Part shown: one piece after another, positions 43,642 through 52,901 of the stretch
How positions within the stretch are numbered: the first letter of the stretch is position 1
Layout of the letters: the number at the start of each line of letters is the position of its first letter
From: JBBQXY01 sp051004815
GTDB lineage: Bacteria > Chloroflexota > Ktedonobacteria > Ktedonobacterales > Ktedonobacteraceae
NCBI GenBank assembly: GCA_051004815.1
Contig: JBPCJY010000212.1
Coordinates: forward strand, 11,930-75,929
Reading direction: 5' to 3'
DNA: 64,000 bases
Position numbers and translations under genes: made by a program
Notes under the pieces: generated by a model
The model's input: the letters and a program-made list of their open reading frames with translations, nothing else
The model's database searches: none
What the model was told of the DNA's origin: nothing

Positions 43642-44523
43642 ATGTCGTTTACTCCAGATGAACTACAAGCATTCAATGATATTTTAGAGAAGAAACTCTC
43701 AGCCCATCGACGCGAAATGGAAGGTGTTTTTGATCAACGTCTCCGCACCCTGCGCCGTGAGGTAGACCAGCGTTTGCATACCGTACAACAAGATTTTATG
43801 CACACGTTGACCCAGAAGTTGGACGAACAACAGCAACACTTCCAGGCCTCACTACAGCAAAAACTGACGACACAGCAAATGAACATTACGCAGGCCGTGA
43901 GCCAGGAAGTGCGGCAACGGCACCAGCAACAACAACCTCAGCTTGAAAGTATCGTTGATCGCGCTCTGGCGGCTCAGCTACTGGCTATTCAGGAATTGCT
44001 GGATCAGCATTTCTCGCTGCAACCGGATGAAGATGGCGGATTGTCCATGGGCGAGCACCCACCGCATTTTGAAACGATTGAAGTGCAGACCGAGTTACCC
44101 TGGGAAGACCTGATCGATATCTTTGGGAAGGTCCTGGATGAACGCTTCACACTACTTAACGCATCAACACAATCGGCTATGCGGAACCTGGAACAATATT
44201 TTGTTGCTCAAATGCGCAGCATGCAAACACAATTGCAAAATATCGCCTCACACAATCGACAGCCACAAACGCATAGTGGCAACATCACCAACATGCAGGA
44301 AGTCTTTCAGAGCATCGAACAGCTTGAGCGCATTATAGAGTCGATGCAGGTTGCCATGTCCGCCAACCATGCCCTCCTCTCTAATCGGCTCTATCATCAT
44401 CAACAATTGTCGTTAGAGCGAGCGCATAGCAATAACCCTACTCCTCCAGCGCGTCTAGCGCATCCCAACGGCACGAATGCCAATAGCCCATTGTCATTAA
44501 ACGGCGAGCGCGGCGATCAGTAG
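43642..44523 (+). CDS. coiled-coil protein of unknown function
   Basis: About 293 residues from ATG 43642 (AAGGAG 11 nt upstream). Nearly all helical: Gln/Glu/Leu/Arg heptads run from 5 to 110 and again at about 170-260, separated by an acidic segment (HFETIEVQTELPWEDL). The tail is Asn/Pro/Gly/Ser-rich and disordered. No membrane helix or known domain. May be a cytoskeletal or scaffold-type protein; this is only a description. Confidence 0.65.
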   Translation: MSFTPDELQAFNDILEKKLSAHRREMEGVFDQRLRTLRREVDQRLHTVQQDFMHTLTQKLDEQQQHFQASLQQKLTTQQMNITQAVSQEVRQRHQQQQPQLESIVDRALAAQLLAIQELLDQHFSLQPDEDGGLSMGEHPPHFETIEVQTELPWEDLIDIFGKVLDERFTLLNASTQSAMRNLEQYFVAQMRSMQTQLQNIASHNRQPQTHSGNITNMQEVFQSIEQLERIIESMQVAMSANHALLSNRLYHHQQLSLERAHSNNPTPPARLAHPNGTNANSPLSLNGERGDQ

Positions 44524-44581
44524 ACATCGACTCGAATGAAATTTGAGGAAGAATCAGATAAAGCGAGGAGGCTTTGGTTCT

Positions 44582-45322
44582 ATGAAGCAGAACAAATATG
44601 ATGATCCCGGATTCTTCGCCAATTACAGTCAGATGGCTCGTTCAATCGGCGGACTGGATGCTGCTGGGGAATGGCCTGCCTTCCGTGTGTTGCTTCCCAA
44701 GCTGCGCGATAAAAATGTGCTTGATCTTGGCTGCGGCTTTGGCTGGCACTGCCGCTATGCACGCGAACAGCAGGCACGGTCAGTGGTAGGAGTAGACCTC
44801 TCAGAGAAGATGATTGCACGCGCCAGAGAGAGCACCAACGATTCCGCCATCGAGTATCACCTGCTTGCGATTGAAAACATCGACTTTTCCGCAGGGGAAT
44901 TCGATGTGGTGATAAGTTCACTTGCACTTCATTATGTCGAGCACTTCGACATCGTCTGTCGGAAAGTGCATCACTGCCTTGTACCGAGAGGTACCTTCGT
45001 CCTCTCGGTCGAACACCCGATCTTCACTGCGCTCGCTGCGCAAGATTGGTATTACGGTCCGCAGGGTGAGCGATTACATTGGCCGGTCGACCATTACCAG
45101 GAGGAAGGTCCGCGTCAGGCCAGATTTTTGGACCATGAGGTGGTCAAATATCATCGTACCGTCGCCATCTATGTGAATACCTTACTTGACGCTGGTTTCA
45201 CCATTACGAGACTCTCCGAACCGCAACCAACGCAAGAACTGCTCGACAAGCATCCCGAATGGCAGGACGAAACTCGTCGCCCGATGTTTCTCTTGATCGC
45301 AGCGGTCAAGCATGGGAAATAG
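44582..45322 (+). CDS. class I SAM-dependent methyltransferase
   Basis: About 246 residues from ATG 44582 (AGGAGG 10 nt upstream). SAM motif LDLGCGFGWHCRYA (about 44), acidic VVGVDLSE, then FDVVISSLALHYV, typical of UbiE/Coq5-like small-molecule methyltransferases. Acceptor unknown. Possible co-transcription with the coiled-coil gene 58 nt upstream. Confidence 0.87.
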   Translation: MKQNKYDDPGFFANYSQMARSIGGLDAAGEWPAFRVLLPKLRDKNVLDLGCGFGWHCRYAREQQARSVVGVDLSEKMIARARESTNDSAIEYHLLAIENIDFSAGEFDVVISSLALHYVEHFDIVCRKVHHCLVPRGTFVLSVEHPIFTALAAQDWYYGPQGERLHWPVDHYQEEGPRQARFLDHEVVKYHRTVAIYVNTLLDAGFTITRLSEPQPTQELLDKHPEWQDETRRPMFLLIAAVKHGK

Positions 45323-45491
45323 AGTTGCCAATGTATTGCAACGGGTATTTGCAATAGTGTAATCGATCATAGGAGTCGATGTCTTGTGTTTGTAGCCATT
45401 ATGTGCTGTGCCGACGTGTAATAATTGAGAGGCATCTCCTTCCATATGTATTTTTGACTGTGTTTCACTCTTAGAGAGGATGGATTTTACC

Positions 45492-46259
45492 ATGCAACTC
45501 GATCAAAAAGTTGCCATTGTGACCGGAGCCGATAGCGGCATCGGTCGTGGCATCGCTATTGAACTCGCCAAAGCAGGCGCAACAGTCGTGATTAACTACG
45601 CCCATGCCCAGGATAAAGCTGAGCAGGTGCGGCAAATTATTGAGCAGAACAAAGGCAAAGCTCTGGTAGTACAAGCCGATGTTTCGCAATACCAACAAGT
45701 GGTAGGGCTAATTCAGCAGACCGTTGAACATTTTAATCGCCTGGATATTATGGTCAACAATGCTGGAATGGAAATACATAACGCATTTCTCGACGTGACG
45801 GAAGAACAATGGGAGCGCGTGTTGAGCATTGACCTCAAAGGGGCTTTTTTCTGCGCCCAGGCTGCTGCCCGTGAGATGGTGAAACGCAAAACACCTGGAC
45901 GCATCATCAATATCTCATCCGTCCATGAGGATATTGCCATGCCCAAAAACGCACCTTACTGCTGTGCCAAAGGCGGTCTGCGCATGATGACGCGTACCAT
46001 CTGTCTGGAACTAGCACCCTACAATATCACCGTGAACAACATTGCTCCCGGCGCGGTGGACACCCCCATTGATGCCGATGTGAAGGCTGACCCGGAGAAG
46101 TTCAAGGCACTGCTCGACGAAATTCCCTTGCACCGCATGGGACAGCCCGAGGAGATCGGCAAACTTGCGCTGTACCTTGCTTCTGATGCCGCCGCTTATG
46201 TGACCGGCGCAACCTTCATTATTGACGGTGGCTTATCCGTCAATACAGGTGCGCTCTAA
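45492..46259 (+). CDS. SDR-family oxidoreductase (glucose 1-dehydrogenase-like)
   Basis: About 255 residues from ATG 45492; ATG 45480 is too close to the ribosome site. TGADSGIGRG, NNAGME, NISSVHED and YCCAKGG give the SDR coenzyme and Ser-Tyr-Lys signatures. The VHED loop and CCAKGGL are typical of glucose 1-dehydrogenase-type enzymes. Ends at a long bidirectional hairpin. Confidence 0.85.
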   Translation: MQLDQKVAIVTGADSGIGRGIAIELAKAGATVVINYAHAQDKAEQVRQIIEQNKGKALVVQADVSQYQQVVGLIQQTVEHFNRLDIMVNNAGMEIHNAFLDVTEEQWERVLSIDLKGAFFCAQAAAREMVKRKTPGRIINISSVHEDIAMPKNAPYCCAKGGLRMMTRTICLELAPYNITVNNIAPGAVDTPIDADVKADPEKFKALLDEIPLHRMGQPEEIGKLALYLASDAAAYVTGATFIIDGGLSVNTGAL

Positions 46260-46272
46260 ACCTACTGTCAAC

Positions 46273-46334
46273 CAATAAAGAAGGGCAGGATGACCTGGAC
46301 CATCTGATCCAGGTCATCCTGCCCTTCTTTATTG
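46273..46334. terminator. bidirectional terminator, 27-bp perfect arms
   Basis: Arms 46273-46299 and 46308-46334 are exactly complementary over 27 bases with an 8-nt loop (CCATCTGA). The outer ends are AT-rich (CAATAAAG), giving a T-rich tail on both strands. The right arm covers the last codons and stop of the convergent hbd gene. Likely ends both transcripts. Confidence 0.85.
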
Positions 46335-47180
46335 ATAATTGTAAAACCCTTTGCCGCTCTTCTTGCCGTACATGCCAGAGATCACCATACGACGCAGCAG
46401 CGGAGGAGGCGCATACAGAGGGTCTTTATACTCGTTGTAAATAGCCTCCGCGGCCCATAGGGTTGTATCCAGTCCAACATAGTCGAGCAGTGTAAACGGC
46501 CCCATTGGGTAGCCACATCCTAGTTTCATTGCTGTATCAATGTCCTCGCAGGTCGCCATGCCATTTTCTACCATACGGACGGCAGCCAGCAAATAGGGGA
46601 TGAGCAAGAAATTAACGATGAACCCCGCCGTATCCTTGGACAGGACAGGCGTTTTGTCCAGCGAAGTAGCAAATTGTCGCACAGTCGTAATCGTCTCATC
46701 CGATGTCGAGATCGTTTTCACTATCTCGACCAGCTTCATGACAGGAGCTGGATTGAAAAAGTGCAGTCCGCAAACCTTATCGGGTCGCTTTGTCACTGCC
46801 CCCATCTGGGTCACATTCAGCGATGAAGTATTGCTCACCAGCAGTCCTGCTGGCTTCACAACATGATCTAGCGCGGGAAAGAGCTTTAGCTTCGCTTCCA
46901 TATTTTCGATGGCAACCTCGATGACCAAATCACAATCGGCAAAATCCTCCATCGTGAGTGTACCATGTAAACGCGTGTGATTTTCATCAACCTGACCGGA
47001 GGTGAGTTTGCCTTTGCCAGCCATCATATCCCAGGCTTCGTGAATGCGAGTTATACCCTTATCCAGTAACGGCTGACTGACTTCGAGGACAACCGTATCG
47101 TAGCCATTCTGAGCGCAGGTCTGCGCAATGCCACTTCCCATCAAGCCACAACCAACAACACCGACTTTTCTTATAGCCAC
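46329..47180 (-). CDS. hbd: 3-hydroxybutyryl-CoA dehydrogenase
   Basis: 283 residues, the usual length. GCGLMGSGIA (NAD-binding), SNTSSLNV, HFFNPAPVMKLVEIV with the catalytic His, and KDTAGFIVN with GYPMGPFTLLD in the C-terminal helices. GTG start at 47180 with AAGGAG 11 nt upstream. Interconverts acetoacetyl-CoA and (S)-3-hydroxybutyryl-CoA; may feed PHA or fatty-acid turnover. Monocistronic, divergent from the next operon. Confidence 0.93.
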   Translation of the reverse strand: MAIRKVGVVGCGLMGSGIAQTCAQNGYDTVVLEVSQPLLDKGITRIHEAWDMMAGKGKLTSGQVDENHTRLHGTLTMEDFADCDLVIEVAIENMEAKLKLFPALDHVVKPAGLLVSNTSSLNVTQMGAVTKRPDKVCGLHFFNPAPVMKLVEIVKTISTSDETITTVRQFATSLDKTPVLSKDTAGFIVNFLLIPYLLAAVRMVENGMATCEDIDTAMKLGCGYPMGPFTLLDYVGLDTTLWAAEAIYNEYKDPLYAPPPLLRRMVISGMYGKKSGKGFYNYQ

Positions 47181-47579
47181 TGTATGTGTAACTCCTTAAC
47201 TTTACGATTACTTTGCGAACAAAATATGGGCGAGAAGCCACATTCGTTTTTACCATAACCGTATTATATAACACCGCCCTGTTGCTTTGCCTCGATGTCG
47301 TCGGTCGCGAGTGTGGGCAAGGGGAAGTTTCAGCATGAAACTTTTTTGTCTGTGGGAAAGTGGCACAAGTAGAAGCATCGCTATAAAATATATTTTCTCA
47401 ACCATTCAAACAAAAAGAAGCTTCTCTACTATTACTACTACGACTTCTGCCGCTCGTTGTGACAATGGCGTTGCTATTGGCAGGTGAGTAGTAGTAGCCA
47501 GGCAGTGATTAGCAATATCTTATGATGTGAAAGGATACCCTTAATTAGATTTGGTCAGTATAACAAAGAGGAAAGTACA
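47181..47579. other. divergent intergenic region with an orphan terminator
   Basis: 399 bases between hbd and the SDR/VKOR/sugar-porter operon. On the minus strand, TATAAT near 47263-47268 is a possible -10 for hbd. On the plus strand a clean intrinsic terminator (47325-47347) sits in the middle with no gene upstream of it on that strand. The right part is AT-rich. No protein-coding ORF is convincing. Confidence 0.5.
47325..47347 (+). terminator. short intrinsic terminator without an obvious gene
   Basis: AAGTTTCA-GCA-TGAAACTT forms a perfect 8-bp stem with a 3-nt loop followed at once by TTTT. May end a small RNA or attenuate a leader. Weak AT-rich stem. Confidence 0.5.
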
Positions 47580-48593
47580 ATGCAATCAAATATAAAGAAA
47601 GCGGAAGTGGTCGTCATCACGGGGGCTTCGGCTGGTGTTGGGCGTGCCATCGTGCAAGCCTTTGCGAAGCGAGGAGCGCACATTGGGCTGCTGGCTCGTG
47701 GTCACGAAGGGTTGGAAGGCGCACGCAGAGACGTTGAGAAGTTTGCGGGACAAGCCCTGGTAATACCAACTGACACGGCTGACGCTGACCAGGTAGAAGC
47801 AGCAGCAGCTAAGGTCGAGGCGACCTTCGGGCCAATCGATATTTGGATCAATGTTGCCATGGCTTCGGTTTTTTCGCCTGTAAAGGAAATGAAGCCTGAG
47901 GATTATAAGCGTGTTACTGAAGTGGCGTATCTTGGATACGTCTATGGAACGCTGGCCGCGCTCCGTCGCATGCTACCACGCGACAAGGGTACGATCATTC
48001 AGATCGGTTCCGCCCTGGCCTATAGAGGTATTCCACTGCAATCAGCCTATTGTGGAGCTAAACATGCGATTCAGGGCTTTACTGAGTCGTTGCGCTGTGA
48101 GTTAATCCATGATAAAAGCAACGTAAAAATCACGATGGTACAACTCCCGGCGGTCAACACACCACAGTTCGGATGGGTCAAGAGCCGCCTCCCCAACAAA
48201 GCCCAACCTGTACCCCCGATTTATCAGCCCGAAGTGATCGCCGATGGCGTCACCTACGTTGTCGACCACTATCGGCGTCAGCTCTTCATCGGTTTATCCA
48301 CCGTCATCGTGATACAAGCCAATAAGATTGTGCCAGGATTCGGAGACTGGTATCTCGGCAAGACAGGCTTCAAGTCGCAACAGACCAGTCAACGTGCTGA
48401 CCCGAATGCTCCCAACAATCTGTGGAAGCCTGTCGATGAAGACCGCGATTTTGGGGCGCATGGTACCTTCGATGATAGGGCGAATGGGAAAAGCTGGCAA
48501 CTCTGGGCGGATACCCATCGTGGCTGGCTCGCGCTCGCCGGTGCTGCCGTTGCAGGAGCGATTACCACTGCTGTGATCAGGAGGGGAAAATGA
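47580..48593 (+). CDS. membrane-associated SDR oxidoreductase
   Basis: 337 residues: SDR domain (1-225) with TGASAGVGRA, a shortened NVAMA where NNAG is usual, a Ser (IGSALAY) and YCGAKHA. A linker with a polar stretch (about 265-305) leads to a C-terminal helix (about 313-330) ending in RRGK, so the enzyme is probably anchored in the membrane. AGAGG before the ATG. Its stop overlaps the next start by 4 nt (ATGA). Confidence 0.85.
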   Translation: MQSNIKKAEVVVITGASAGVGRAIVQAFAKRGAHIGLLARGHEGLEGARRDVEKFAGQALVIPTDTADADQVEAAAAKVEATFGPIDIWINVAMASVFSPVKEMKPEDYKRVTEVAYLGYVYGTLAALRRMLPRDKGTIIQIGSALAYRGIPLQSAYCGAKHAIQGFTESLRCELIHDKSNVKITMVQLPAVNTPQFGWVKSRLPNKAQPVPPIYQPEVIADGVTYVVDHYRRQLFIGLSTVIVIQANKIVPGFGDWYLGKTGFKSQQTSQRADPNAPNNLWKPVDEDRDFGAHGTFDDRANGKSWQLWADTHRGWLALAGAAVAGAITTAVIRRGK

Positions 48594-49105
48594 AACCGGA
48601 GACATTAAGTCAGGAATTGCGGCTCGGCTCAGGGGATTTTCTGATGCAGCGGCGTAGTGTCGTTGGTCTCTCCATGGTTGCGGTTGGTGCTATGGGGCTT
48701 ATCACGCTGTACCAAATGGGCATCATCAAGCACCTACCTGAGCCTCCTCTGCCGGGTCTGGATGCTGACAGGGTAGATGCCTCGGCTGAAGCCTACTCGC
48801 GTTTCTCGACCCCCGATGGCGTACTCGGACTCGGCAATTATGCTGTGACCATGGGTTTAGCCGCGATGGGAGGACAAGACCGTGCGCAGCAGCAGCCATG
48901 GATTCCATTAGCCTTGGCTGCAAAAGTGGCGTTTGACACCTCTCAAGCACTTCGGCTGTTCTTTGATCAAAAGATCAAGTATCATGCATTTTGTTCCTGG
49001 TGTTTGCTAGCAGCAGGTACCACGCTTGCCACGGTGCCTTTGGTGATCCCAGAGACATATGCCGCCATTCGTCACCTGCTCCATAAGACCCAAACAAGCT
49101 CGTAA
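48590..49105 (+). CDS. VKOR-like membrane protein with one Cys pair
   Basis: 171 residues, about four helices. FCSWCLLAAG (C-x-x-C) at the start of the last helix matches the quinone-proximal active site of vitamin K epoxide reductase-type proteins. The second (loop) Cys pair found in standard VKORs is absent: these are the only two Cys residues. The central helix also lacks other VKOR landmarks, so homology is only partial. AGGAGG 5 nt before the ATG. Translationally coupled to the SDR upstream. Confidence 0.65.
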   Translation: MKPETLSQELRLGSGDFLMQRRSVVGLSMVAVGAMGLITLYQMGIIKHLPEPPLPGLDADRVDASAEAYSRFSTPDGVLGLGNYAVTMGLAAMGGQDRAQQQPWIPLALAAKVAFDTSQALRLFFDQKIKYHAFCSWCLLAAGTTLATVPLVIPETYAAIRHLLHKTQTSS

Positions 49106-49118
49106 GGAGGTAATACAC

Positions 49119-50540
49119 ATGGCTTTATGGACACGGAAGCAGCAACAAGAGACATCGCGGTCGCGACAACCTGATGAAGAACCAGCTTCGCAGTATAATC
49201 GCTTTCTGGTCTACACCGCGACAGGTGTGACGGCTATAGGGGGATTACTCTTTGGGTTTGATACCGGTGTTATCTCAGGCGCGGTGCTGTTTCTCAAAAA
49301 AGACTTTGCACTTAATTCGCTCACAGAAGAGATAGCGGTGAGTGCCATCCTGATAGGAGCTATTTTCGGCAGTGCAATCGCCGGGAAATTGAGTGATGCT
49401 CTTGGCCGGAAGCTTGTCATTCTCAGTGTTTGTGTGATCTTCGCCATCGGTGCAATTCTGACCGCCTTTTCACCAAACGTGTGGGTGTTCGTGGCATTTC
49501 GTATCATCGTAGGGTTCGCTCTGGGCATGGATGCGGTCGTGGCTCCGGTCTATATCTCAGAAATAGCTCCCCGTAACCTGCGCGGTGGACTCGTGACGAT
49601 CAATCAGTTCCTCCTGACCGTGGGTATTGCTGTGGCTTACTGGACCGATCTCGCTTTCGCTCACGCGAATCTAGGCTGGCGACCGATGTTCGCTGTCGCT
49701 GCGATCCCTGCCACTATCCATTTTATTGTGATGCTTTTTCTCCCCGATACGCCGCGCTGGTATGCAAGTAAAGACAAATGGGAGCGAGCCAAACAGGTAC
49801 TGGGACGCTTCGTAGGAGAGGAGAAAGATGAGGAACTGAAGATCATTCGTGAATCAGTAGAAGCAACCAAACACTCATCGGCTCGTGAGCTCTTTCGGCC
49901 TGGGCTGCGAATGGCACTGATTGTGGGGATAGGTCTGGCCATTTTTCAGCAATTTGTTGGTATCAACACCATCATCTACTATGCGCCAACCATTTTTGGT
50001 TATGCTGGTTTTACATCAGCGTCGGGAGCCATCTTAGCAACCAGCGTAGTTGGTGTAGTGAACGTCCTATCTACCCTGGTCGTCATCTTTTTGGTGGATC
50101 GTGTAGGGCGACGCCCGCTCCTCTTCGTTGGTCTCGCAGGGATGTTAGTGACCCTGATCGCTATAGGTCTCATTTTTGCGTTTGGTCCTACGCACGTCGG
50201 TTTCCTGATCCTGGTCGCCTTGATTCTCTATATCATCTCGTTTGCCATTAGCCTGGGACCAGTCTACTGGCTTATGAGTTCAGAGATTTTCCCCAACCGC
50301 CTGCGGGGAAGGGGAGCAAGCTTCGCGGCCACATCGAACTGGGCAGCGAATCTACTGGTCAGTATCACCTTTCTCTCGCTGATCGGTGCGCTAGGGAAAC
50401 CGTTCACGTTTTGGCTCTATGCCGTGCTCGCGATAGCGGCCTTCATCTTCTGCTGGCGGTTTGTGCCTGAAACGAAGGGAAAACGCTTGGAGCAGATCGA
50501 AGCGTACTGGAAGAATGGGCGGCAATGGCAGAACGAGTGA
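49119..50540 (+). CDS. MFS sugar-porter family transporter
   Basis: About 473 residues, 12 helices, from ATG 49119 (AAGGAGG 8 nt upstream). Sugar-porter signatures: FGFDTGVISGA, GRKLV, VYISEIAPRNLRGG, PDTPRWY, QQFVGINTIIYYAP, DRVGRRPLLF, SEIFPNRLRGRG and PETKGKRLEQIE. Imports a hexose or pentose with H+. Last gene of the SDR-VKOR-porter operon, which suggests a sugar or polyol oxidation function. Confidence 0.93.
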   Translation: MALWTRKQQQETSRSRQPDEEPASQYNRFLVYTATGVTAIGGLLFGFDTGVISGAVLFLKKDFALNSLTEEIAVSAILIGAIFGSAIAGKLSDALGRKLVILSVCVIFAIGAILTAFSPNVWVFVAFRIIVGFALGMDAVVAPVYISEIAPRNLRGGLVTINQFLLTVGIAVAYWTDLAFAHANLGWRPMFAVAAIPATIHFIVMLFLPDTPRWYASKDKWERAKQVLGRFVGEEKDEELKIIRESVEATKHSSARELFRPGLRMALIVGIGLAIFQQFVGINTIIYYAPTIFGYAGFTSASGAILATSVVGVVNVLSTLVVIFLVDRVGRRPLLFVGLAGMLVTLIAIGLIFAFGPTHVGFLILVALILYIISFAISLGPVYWLMSSEIFPNRLRGRGASFAATSNWAANLLVSITFLSLIGALGKPFTFWLYAVLAIAAFIFCWRFVPETKGKRLEQIEAYWKNGRQWQNE

Positions 50541-50570
50541 TACACGGCAACGTCTCTCGAAGTGGTGCTT

Positions 50571-50604
50571 GAGAGAGTGCTGGTTGTGGCCTCCTCACTC
50601 TCTC
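50571..50604. terminator. hairpin between convergent genes
   Basis: GAGAGAGTG (50571-50579) and CACTCTCTC (50596-50604) pair exactly around a 16-nt loop. It lies between the sugar porter and the convergent hydrolase. Confidence 0.5.
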
Positions 50605-50630
50605 GATTATAGATAGCCATTGCTCGTGTT

Positions 50631-51494
50631 TCAAGAAATGAATGCACGCATTTCCTGTACCGGGCCTGGCTCAACACCAAACAAGATGGTGTAGTGGTTC
50701 AATGTCGGGTAGTTGACAAAGCGGCAATCCTTAATAGAGCGGTGGGCTGCTGCTGCCGCGGCCTCTGGTAACAACTGATCGTTGTCGGAAAACATTCCTT
50801 GCCCGGCTCGCAATAATAGCGTTGGCACCTGGACATTGGCCCATTGCTCTTCGGGTCGGGCCTCAGAGTAACGACGGCCCTCCTCGATTACCCCTTCGCG
50901 ATAACACTTTGACGCGACGGAACCATCACTACTGCGCTTTACGTCGTGCTCGAAGTAGGTATCTGTATATTCATTCCAATAAGGGCCTAAAAAAGGCGCG
51001 AGTTTCAAACGCTGGATATATTCCTCGAAAGAAGGGACGGAGTTACCTAGTCGGCTGATTGAGGCAGTGAGCCAGGCCGGTTGCTCTTCAGGGGTATTCC
51101 AGGGTAGTGGTGCTCCGGCATCAACCAGAATCAGTTTACTGAGCTTAGTGGGATAGTGGGCCGCGAAATAGAGCGAAATGAGTGCGCCCAACGAGTGTCC
51201 AATGATGATCGGACGCTCTAATCCCCACGCATCTATGAGTTGCGCTAAATCTTCCGCGTGAATGGGGACGCTATAGCCCTGTTCCGGCTTATCACTATCG
51301 CCGCGTCCACGTAGATCATAGGCATACACCTGATGATCGCGGGCGAGATCATCTGCCACAGCCTGAAAAAAAAAGGCATTGGCGGTGAGACCATGTACGC
51401 AGACGATAGGTGGCCCCTGTGTACCCCATTTGACATAATGAAAGGTAAGGGCAGCGGTAGAAATGAAATCCTCAAGCACTGGTTTCGTCGGCAT
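50631..51494 (-). CDS. alpha/beta hydrolase
   Basis: 287 residues. VHGLTANAFFF oxyanion region, GHSLGALIS nucleophile elbow (Ser about 105), and a late His in NHYTIL (about 265). The cap resembles the epoxide-hydrolase/haloperoxidase-like group; substrate unknown. AAGGAG 6 nt before the ATG. Its start overlaps the end of the HIT-like gene by 23 nt, so both are translated from one message. Confidence 0.87.
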   Translation of the reverse strand: MPTKPVLEDFISTAALTFHYVKWGTQGPPIVCVHGLTANAFFFQAVADDLARDHQVYAYDLRGRGDSDKPEQGYSVPIHAEDLAQLIDAWGLERPIIIGHSLGALISLYFAAHYPTKLSKLILVDAGAPLPWNTPEEQPAWLTASISRLGNSVPSFEEYIQRLKLAPFLGPYWNEYTDTYFEHDVKRSSDGSVASKCYREGVIEEGRRYSEARPEEQWANVQVPTLLLRAGQGMFSDNDQLLPEAAAAAAHRSIKDCRFVNYPTLNHYTILFGVEPGPVQEMRAFIS

Positions 51495-52140
51495 ACGCTG
51501 CTCCTTGCTCTTGAAATTCGCGCCATTTACGCCTGGTTGCGGTTATCAATGGGCCGCCTTCTTCAAACCTCTGTTGCTGTGAACGCCAGTGCGCATGTTT
51601 TGTGCGTGTGGAGACACCATGCCATAACACGTCTTTGATGATGTGCATATAATGCTCTAGATTTGGGGTAAAGAGGAGAGCGTTTGACTCGTCCTCCATG
51701 TAAAAGTACTGTCCCTCAGTGGCATACCACGCACGGATATCATCCTGTGAACGTACGACACGACTATGCAACTGCTCTGACAAGCTGTACTCGGTGTCGC
51801 CAAAGGGAAAACAATGCAGGTGGGCATGAAAAACTGTTTGGCGGAAGACGCCATGTTCCCAGAAGACAGCGGGAACATAATAGCGAGCAAAAAATTGTTG
51901 CACTTCCTGCTTTAATGCGCGTAGCTCAGCATCCAAATCGCGTGGCACAGCACCATAGCAGGCATAGTGAGACTTGGGGATAATCAGGATATGGCCTTCA
52001 ATAAGTGGAGCATGATCGGTGACGAGTAAAAAGGAATGCGTCTCCTTCAAGATGTTAAATGCGATATCGTTACGTTGACAGAATGCACAATTTGTATCAA
52101 ATGCCTCAGCATTCAAGGAGACCTGGCTCCCGTTCTGCAT
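51472..52140 (-). CDS. HIT-family nucleotide hydrolase/transferase-like protein
   Basis: 222 residues, longer than a usual HIT protein. CAFC (about 18-21) suggests a zinc site. The HIT triad is HAHLH (about 105-109), and GHILIIPKSHYAC precedes it. The extra 100 C-terminal residues are basic at the end. Probably hydrolyses a nucleotidyl ester. AAGGAG 8 nt before the ATG. Confidence 0.85.
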   Translation of the reverse strand: MQNGSQVSLNAEAFDTNCAFCQRNDIAFNILKETHSFLLVTDHAPLIEGHILIIPKSHYACYGAVPRDLDAELRALKQEVQQFFARYYVPAVFWEHGVFRQTVFHAHLHCFPFGDTEYSLSEQLHSRVVRSQDDIRAWYATEGQYFYMEDESNALLFTPNLEHYMHIIKDVLWHGVSTRTKHAHWRSQQQRFEEGGPLITATRRKWREFQEQGAAYADETSA

Positions 52141-52292
52141 GCAAATTACTCCTTACTTCAACTCATGGACATATCTTGAGTATAGCCCAGAGCAAGCAAT
52201 GCTGACAAGTAGGGGCGCAATGTATCGCGCCCCAAGTAAAGATAAACGCGCTTATCAGGCGGATGTAAAAATTGTGCCGCTATAAAAATAGT

Positions 52293-52769
52293 TTAGCCCG
52301 CGTGGCGGAAGCCTGCTTCTGCCATCGTGAGCGGTTGCCCTTCGCCGAGCATACCAACATCCACCACTTCACCAATGATCAGAGTCGAGTCACCTGCCTC
52401 AGTAACATGTTGCACATTGCACGCGACCCATGCCAGGGCATCGTGAAGAATAGGACAGCCATTCGCGCCAATATCAAAACCAATGCCGCTCAACTTGTCG
52501 GGATGCTGCATAGCGGACTTGCCTAATTTACCGGCCAGTTCGCGGTCTCCTGCTCGCAGGACATTAATAGTAAAAATGCGGCTGCGCCGAATCATAGGAA
52601 GAGACTTTGACGTATTTTCGACTGAGACCGTAATCAAAGGTGGATCAAATGATACTTGCGTAAGCCAGTTGGCGGTAAATATGTTCACTTCACCTTCATT
52701 CGCGCAGGAAACGGCGTAAAGCCCATACGTGAAGGTGCGCAGTACCTGTTTTTTGCTTTGTGCGTCCAT
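52293..52769 (-). CDS. flavin reductase family protein
   Basis: About 158 residues from ATG 52769 (GAAGG 5 nt upstream; 41 spurious codons before). FMN-binding split-barrel of the flavin reductase/DIM6-NTAB type: TYGLYAVSCANEGEVN, NWLTQVSFDPPLITVSVE, FTINVLRAG. May supply reduced flavin to a monooxygenase such as the LLM enzyme, but it is not adjacent. Confidence 0.85.
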   Translation of the reverse strand: MDAQSKKQVLRTFTYGLYAVSCANEGEVNIFTANWLTQVSFDPPLITVSVENTSKSLPMIRRSRIFTINVLRAGDRELAGKLGKSAMQHPDKLSGIGFDIGANGCPILHDALAWVACNVQHVTEAGDSTLIIGEVVDVGMLGEGQPLTMAEAGFRHAG

Positions 52770-52901
52770 CGTAACCTTCCATTCTTGCAGATAAATTAAT
52801 ATTTCCCGATTGTAGCATATTGGGTGCTTCTTTGACATATCTTTTCGAAGTAAATTACGAGCAAAAAATGAACAAGACGACAACGACTTCACCTCGTCAG
52901 T

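Noticed and set aside
47287..47487. A 66-residue plus-strand ORF in the hbd/SDR intergenic region
   Set aside because: It runs straight through an intrinsic terminator hairpin, has no ribosome site and unusual composition.
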